Shown: positions 57,810 to 64,000 of the stretch, one piece after another
Layout of the letters: every line of letters begins with the position of its first letter
Position numbering within the stretch: the stretch's first letter is position 1
Assembly: GCA_001630475.1 (NCBI GenBank)
Contig: KV419398.1
Coordinates: 223,825 to 287,824 of the forward strand
DNA: 64,000 nucleotides
Reading direction: 5' to 3'
Origin: Sistotremastrum niveocremeum HHB9708
Lineage: Eukaryota > Basidiomycota > Agaricomycetes > Sistotremastrales > Sistotremastraceae
Made by a program: the position numbers and the translations under genes
Notes under the pieces: model-generated
Databases searched by the model: none
What the model saw: the letters and a program-made list of their open reading frames with translations, nothing else
What the model was told of the DNA's origin: nothing

Positions 57810-60420
57810 TCAGCGCTTCTTGGTCCTGGTCTTTGTCGTCTTCGATTCACTACCACCCTGAACAGTTGTCGGTATCTGCGCAGCCTGTCTGGCGGCCAAA
57901 GTGTCACTGCGCAACGTCCGGCGATTCGGGGCAGTTGGTTGATGCGCCTCGGCTTCAGTATCGGCTTCAAGGTCTTCACGGGCGAATGGATTCCCGCTGC
58001 GCAATCTTCGGCCTTGAAATATTGTTCGCGTCGGCGTAGCTGGCCGACTTTCGCTGTCAAATCCAGCGTCGGACCTAGATTTCTCGTGAACACGACGACC
58101 GTCGACCATGGAAGTAAACTCACGCGAAAGAACCCACACTCCGTTGCGATGGTGTATGCAAGTCTTCTTCCTCAAGGTCCCTATGGAGGAGTCAGCCATG
58201 AAGCTTTGAAGACTGGAACCTAGAACTCACAGTTTCGCAAATGATTGGATCAGGGTCCCCAGTCGAGCATGCACTTCATCCTCATCCGGCAGTGTCTGGT
58301 ACAGCTCATCAAGGACCTCCAGGAACTTCTCATGTGTTCTTTCGTCGACTTCCCTCGTTTTCCTCTTGTTTCGTACACTTTGATCTACGCGTCTCCCGGT
58401 CGAAAGAATGTAGGCAAGATCCACTATCGCGGGTATCACACTCGCGAAATAAGGATCAAAAGCTTCCTCCAGGCGAGTGTCATCCTCGCAATCGGAGAGC
58501 ACGGAAGATTTATACGCTCCGCCATCGTCCAGGTTTTTGCACCTCGGCATCTTCTCCAAAACCCGGAAGCGGTACGAATCCACGGGTTCGGCTCTGAGAT
58601 TGACCGGGTTGTAATTGGGGCCTTGATACTTCAGGCACATCCACACGATGACCCAGAAGAAAGATTCCAAGTCGTGCACGTCACGATGATTTTCGTCTCC
58701 GCGGAGCACGTCGATAGCAATAAAAGGTAGCGTTCCCTATTGCCGATGAGTGCATGGCCAGAGATCTAGATGCGAACTCACAGTTACTCGAGCTTTCTTG
58801 CCTGTTGATGTGACATTGCTGGCGGTTGGGGGAGGAAGCCTCGTCTCGATAGCAGCTTTTGACGCCAAGTCCTTCGCAAAGTCAAGATCGATCAAATATC
58901 CTCTTCGTCTCCTGAGTTCGGGATCGACCTGCTCGGTCATGAGAATGTTGCCGAAGCTGACGTCACGGTGCAAGATATTCCTCTGTTTCAAGTTTCGATG
59001 CCCTATATCACAATGAGTTGACTTCGTGCTCTCGAATCGGAAGGGCGTAGTCACCTTTGATGGCGTCCATAATGACTCCAATGAGCTCTCTCAGAGATGA
59101 AAAGCCATCGAGAGTCACACCGACCTCCTCCATTAATAATCGAACGTGTCCTCGATGATCAAAGTCGGACCCGCGCGATCCCTGCACACCTTGTCTGACG
59201 GTCGTCGCAATCTCATCGGGGGCTTTCTGAAGCGTGGTGGGACCAATCTCGACTGCTGCAAATCTGAGGAATTTGACCACACCGTCCTTCGGACCTAAAC
59301 CTGCTATTCGTTCAAAGAAATATCCCTCATCATGTTCGCGGTTCAGATCTCTCCACGAGTCCTTGATCGCATAGTACTGCCGCTCAGACTCAGGTACGTC
59401 CTCGTCGGAGAGTTTGTATGCCCTCCAGACCACGGTCCCACGGCCGCGAAGGGATGGTCGAGGAACGATAGATTCCGTGATGACGTATTTTTCAGTCTTG
59501 AATTCATCGCCGTCGCGGTAAGTGAAGTCGAGAATGAGTTTCCCGTCTTCGGTTTCGGTAATGGTGGGATCGTATCCGAGGTCCTCGGACGATAGGGATG
59601 AAAGCGAGATGATCATTCGGATGAAGAGCAGAGGATCTTCGTGGTAGTTGAACGATTTGGATGCCAGTCCTCCTGAACGATCGAAGAGCCAAGCGCGAAC
59701 AATGTCACCGCACAACGTCCAAGCCAGAATGAAACGGCGTCTGCCTCGCTGGTACATCAAGACTTTGCGAGCATACTTAGCAAGCTGGAGATGGACATCG
59801 ACGTGATTGTCCATTTTGCTCGAAGTCTTGACTTCGCAGATATTGCCGATGGCTTGCCACGAAAGAACTTCTTCGACGACGGCCTGAAGGGCTGCATCGA
59901 AAGCCTCCTTAGCTACCCCACGGATCCGCTGAGCACCAGCGATGTCAGGGAAGATAGTTTGATGATTGGGGTCCTTTCCTTGGATTCCGCGGTGGACTGT
60001 CTTCCATATACCGTCATTGACGTTGGGTATCTTTGCATCGATAGCCGTTTTCGTGATGCTGTCTAGGATATCAATGAGAGGAGCGTACATCTGGGTCTCG
60101 TGGCCAGATGTCGGGACTTTGTGGAAGCGTTGCGTAGCTTCGTCGTATAGTTTTTCGCGTACCAGCGCTGCAAAACATTTTGCGATTTGGGAGTCTTTGT
60201 ACGTGTCAGTATGCAGTATCTTCTCAAAGAAGTCTTCTGCGTCGATGGAGATTCCATCAGCGAGTTCTGTCCTCAGAACGGGTTCGATGCTTTCATTCCT
60301 TTCAGTTGCGCTCGGTACTCCTCCAGTGGTGGGCGCAGATCTTGGAGTGTCTTCCAAGGTCTTGCCTAATCGGTCAACGCTGCCTTTTAGAGGAGTCGTC
60401 GTGTTCTTCGTCCCATCCAT
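57810..60420 (-). CDS. FunK1-type protein kinase
   Basis: The first ATG of the frame is at 60420 (MDGTKNTTTPLKGSVDRL). A long N-terminal region (about 330 residues) contains the FunK1 features ICEVKTSSKMD and RRRFILAWTLCGDIVRAWLFDRSG. The kinase core follows: VVWRAYKL and YYAIKDSW (Lys), ILHRDVSFGNIL (catalytic loop HRD with a serine before Phe-Gly-Asn) and GYLIDLDFAKDL, where the DFG Asp is kept as DLD. The C-lobe has GTLPFIAIDVL-like IAIDVLRGDENHRDVHDLESFFWV. It ends in a basic Ser/Arg-rich tail with RTRTKKR at 57810. FunK1 kinases are expanded in multicellular basidiomycetes; substrates are unknown. About three introns. Confidence 0.88.
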
Positions 60421-62319
60421 TGTGCAGGTGCACAGACGAGGTGCGAGGACGTCGAGGACGTCTGACTCGACGGCAACGAGCACACAAAAAAGACCTGAGC
60501 GATAGGCGCCCAAACAAAACGCGAATCAGGGAAGCAGGATCACGTGATAAATCTCGCGTTTGTTGGCTTTCCACTTTTGGCGGAGCACGCCGGCGATATC
60601 GGCTTTGAACGAGCTTACAGCAAGTTGCAGTTGTTCAAAGCTGTGCAAACAGCGGTTCAATAGCCAGAATGCCTCTGGGTGCCTTGGAAGACCACCGCAG
60701 CGCTTCTCCGCAAACCTTGAGAGGAAACTGTTATCAAGAACCCCGCAGAGTAAGTACCCGGAGCGCAGAACGAACTCAAGGATATGGCATCATCATTTAA
60801 AAATTGACCGATTGTCAATACCAGCCCCGACTTGATACAGCGTTGTTCAACTTGGCTGAACGGATCGGTCGTTGACTGAGATCGAATACATAGAACTTAA
60901 TGTGGAAATTCAATTACTTCCAGATCTGATGCTTGCCATGAGGACTCGAACATCTTCACACCTTCAGGTCAAGTTCTCGAAAAAGATCTTGTGAGTCGCT
61001 GTATATTTCTGATCTAAGACGACCGTCTGCTCATTATCCATGTTCTCGCGTTCAGGGACCCTATCCCGTCTATCGTGATTATATGACGGCAGGCAGATTC
61101 CATGTTTCCACTGCGACTCCGACTCACTTTACAATCCGTCTCCTCAGCGACCTGTTCAGAGAACACTACCCAAAGTAATCTTTACAGCATGCGAAATGCC
61201 CACATGACAGAAACATTGTGCCACAATCTTCGAGAATGCCGCCATTCGACTGACTCAGATCTCTAGACGAGGCGATGAAAGTGATCTTGTCTTCGCGGGC
61301 TATTGTGAACTTTGCATTCTATGGACCTTCCGCTGATCAAAAGCTGAGAACTTTCCTGCTGTCCTGCTAAGCTTCGAAGAACTTTCACTCCTGTTCAACA
61401 AAGATGCTACACGACGCCCGTTCATCGTACCTTTCATGAACTTTCATGAGCTCGATCAAGGAACTAACGTGGTAAGAATCATCGAACGCGGACCCTTGAA
61501 GTTCTTGAACGTTCGTGAACACCCTGCTTTCGTTGTGCAGCACGTGTGCTACCGGCGACGCTCTCGAATGGGGGTGGCTGCTTCGATTTCAACATCTCAA
61601 ATACTGGATAAGCGCGAACGCTTGTATTTGGCAGGTCTATGGTGCTATTCTTCGCTCCGAGGATGAAAATTTTCACTGTTGTTGATCGACATGAGGTCCC
61701 GCAGAGAATTCTTTGACACGTCCTCATGGGTTTTCGCTCTATGGATGCCGAGGGGGCAAATCAGCCGGGCGATGACAAGTACGACCATATTCCTGGGGTG
61801 ATGGCTTCTTCATCAAGGGAATGAATCGTCGATGATCCAGGAAAAATCGCTCGTATAAGTCGTATTGCTGCAACGAGCATTTGCTGAAAACGCCTGATTT
61901 TAAATTGCCCTCATATGTCGCTTGTCCGAAGTTGCCGTATCGTATGTCGTAGTTGCATAGCTTGCAACTGTACGCAATCATTAGAGCTCAGTCTCTGAAA
62001 TTAAGTTTATGTCAGTCCGATGCAGCTTCTTTCTGCATTAGTATGTACTAAAGTATTCTCGATTCGGCCACCTACGAATAGTGTCTCGTCCGAAACTTCG
62101 ACAACGATTTCGGCCTATAGACGTCGCGTTCTTCGGTCGAGAACGCTAAATTTACTCAAAGGCTTGCGTGGCAGAAGAGCCTTGGTTCCTGGAGAAAAGT
62201 TCAAGTAGGCTCGGCCTCGGCCATCGGCCTAACCTCTGCCGGTGCCTCCATCTCATAAAGGCACACCATGGCAAGGCAAGTAACACGTCCTCCAGCCTCC
62301 ACATCTCGACTGAACTTAG
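60421..62319. other. Intergenic, 1.9 kb
   Basis: Upstream region of the kinase and of the second P450. Apart from a small coding-like remnant at 60921-61178, nothing is supported. Confidence 0.45.
60921..61178 (+). other. Possible two-exon coding remnant
   Basis: SDACHEDSNIFTPSGQVLEK followed by DL, a good intron (GTGAGT to TTCAG, about 70 bp), then GPYPVYRDYMTAGRFHVSTA and a continuation to HYPK and a stop at 61178. The splice signals and open frame look real, but no ATG or upstream exon is found. It could be the tail of a decayed gene. Not recognised. Confidence 0.3.
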
Positions 62320-64000
62320 ATGCAGACCATCACACAGAGCGCTCTGCTTGCCCTATTGTCCTACGTTGTCTACAAATTATGCCGGGTGCTCTATGTCGTT
62401 TTCGTCGCTCCCATGTTCTCCCCCCTGAGAGACCTTCCTGGTCCAAAGCGAACGAACTTTATCTATGGCAATATGGGAGATATTATTGCGGCCGACCCAG
62501 GAGAGTTGCATTCGCGATGGATAACAGAGCATGGCCATGCTATGAAATATAAAGTGAGTCTTGGTGATCAGGGACCAGGGTCACAGGCATAGCAGAGCCC
62601 TCAGGGGTTCAGGCAACGACGCTGCGTCGTATAGGATATCGAGGGACTGACTACATCGATCTGCTTGCAGGCCTTCTTCAACGCCGACCGATTCTTCACT
62701 CAAGACACCCGTGCCTTACAACATATCCTTTCCCATGCCGACGAATTCCAAAAACCGGACCAAGTCCGTAGCAATCTCGCTCATGTACTCGGAGAAGGTT
62801 AGAAGGACGACGTTGATGTTGGGACTGGTTTTGACACTTTGTTTTAGGGGTCTTGATTGCGGAAGGAGAGGCTCATCGACGCCAGGTGAGGGTCTCGCCC
62901 GCCCAGTTTACGACCGCATATGCTAATGGGGACTATAGCGTCGTGTTCTCGTAGGTCACATCCGTATATCTTCTTCCTCTTCCTTACCCCGATTCCAGAA
63001 TCCTGCGTTCAGCAATCAGCACATCAGAGAGCTTACCGACATCTTCCTCACCAAATCGCTTGAGCTCCGCGACGTCTGGTTGTCTCAAATCTCCGATGCA
63101 CCTTCTCAAGACGGAACTGTACATCTAAACGTGCTCAAATGGTTATCCAAGACAACGCTCGATATCATCGGTCTAGCTGGTTTCGACTACAACTTTAATG
63201 CCACGAATCCAGAGGCGAAGAGGGACGATATGTCAGCAGCCTTCCAGACGGCTTTCCAAAGTGGCCAAGCATTCACTTGGTTCACGATGTTATCCAATAG
63301 ATTTCCTATCCTTAGAATGATCGTGAGTGACTTCATACCTCCTATCTTCGTTCATCAGACTGAAGTATATTACAGCCTACCGCACGCGAAAAGAAGGTCA
63401 AGGAGGCGCGACAGACCATGAAGAGAATCGGCATGAAACTCATCAACGAAAAGAAACGGGCCATCTTAGAGGCGAATGAAGGACTTGGCGGCAAAGTAGA
63501 AGGGAAATCAGTCGAGGGCAAAGACCTTTTGAGTCTTCTGATTCGGGCGAATATGGCGACGGACCTTCCTGAGAGTGCGAGGTTGAATGATGATGACGTT
63601 TTGGCCCGTAAGTCGTTGTCGATCTCATTTTAAGTTCCCAGTCTCATCTGCCTCTAGAGGTCCCCACTTTCCTCGTCGCAGGTCATGAGACAACTGCCAC
63701 TGCTACGACGTGGTTCCTATACGGAATGACCCAGTATCCTGAAGTACAGAAGAAACTGCGCGAAGAGCTACAAGCTGTCGACACCGATACGCCCTCTATG
63801 GATGTCCTCAACTCGCTGCCCTACCTCGACGCAGTGGTCCGAGAAAGCTTAAGATTCTACGCCATCGTACCTTCTACTATACGTATTGCGATGCAAGATA
63901 CTGCAATTCCTTTAGGAACACCTGTCAAAGATAAGAAGGGAAGGATACTGCATGAAGTCAGGTATGTATCTTTCCTTCCTAGTGCGGTGCGTGTTCTGAT
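62320..64000 (+). CDS. Cytochrome P450, 5' part (continues beyond window)
   Basis: The ATG at 62320 begins MQTITQSALLALLSYVVYKL, a membrane anchor, then RDLPGPKRTNFIYGNMGDII; exon 1 ends at 62553. Later exons give ADRFFTQDTRALQHILSHAD, GEAHRRQRRVLNPAFS (C-helix), [39 protein letters not shown], the I-helix [14 protein letters not shown] and the K-helix EXXR as ESLR. The heme loop lies past position 64000. It shares long near-identical blocks with the P450 at 943-3096, including the KSVEGKD and [12 protein letters not shown] words. All motifs up to the cut are intact. About eight introns would be expected. Confidence 0.9.

Noticed and set aside
1-64000. CRISPR arrays, rRNA genes and bacterial-type operons
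   Set aside because: None seen; gene structure is entirely eukaryotic.

Overview
The window looks like a chromosome segment of a filamentous basidiomycete, most likely an Agaricomycete. The genes are broken by many 50-65 bp GT-AG introns. The gene content fits too: F-box/LRR proteins, microsomal P450s, a FunK1-type kinase, FAD2-like desaturases and a multi-intron Argonaute. Many genes are only visible once short exons are joined. I worked by eye, so exon borders are firm only where exact splice sites are given.

Layout. 0-5.3 kb: an F-box/LRR 3' fragment, a P450 on the minus strand and an F-box/LRR gene. 6-17.7 kb: a secreted-protein gene split by a multi-level nest of transposable elements. 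18-21.7 kb: a small Ser/Thr-rich protein and a FluG-type glutamine synthetase. 23-26.6 kb: two tandem intact copies of the secreted-protein family. 27-31.5 kb: an F-box gene, a GFA-family gene and an unrecognised protein. 32-42 kb: a lipid-related stretch with two FAD2-like desaturases on either side of a YheT-type alpha/beta hydrolase. 44-47.5 kb: AP-1 mu adaptin and a fourth secreted-protein copy. 49-51 kb: a second GFA gene and an F-box pseudogene. 51.7-60.4 kb: a Rieske oxygenase, Argonaute and FunK1 kinase. 62.3 kb to the end: a second P450, cut by the window edge.

Three things stand out. First, four copies of a Kex2-processed, four-cysteine secreted family that I do not recognise share exon phases and a rigid promoter: a TATA box exactly 37 bp upstream of a palindrome of the form CTAGCNGGCTAG. 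Second, the copy at 6 kb carries a readable stratigraphy of insertions, each bounded by a target-site duplication: a 237-bp LTR-like unit, and beside it a 509-bp hAT-like MITE holding an 818-bp MITE and a 282-bp MITE, the latter holding a young Ty1/copia element, which in turn holds a second 509-bp MITE and a 2.9-kb element with about 600-bp inverted repeats. Third, five gene families (P450, F-box, GFA, desaturase, secreted family) occur in both halves in opposite orientation, suggesting an old, eroded inverted duplication centred near 37-40 kb.
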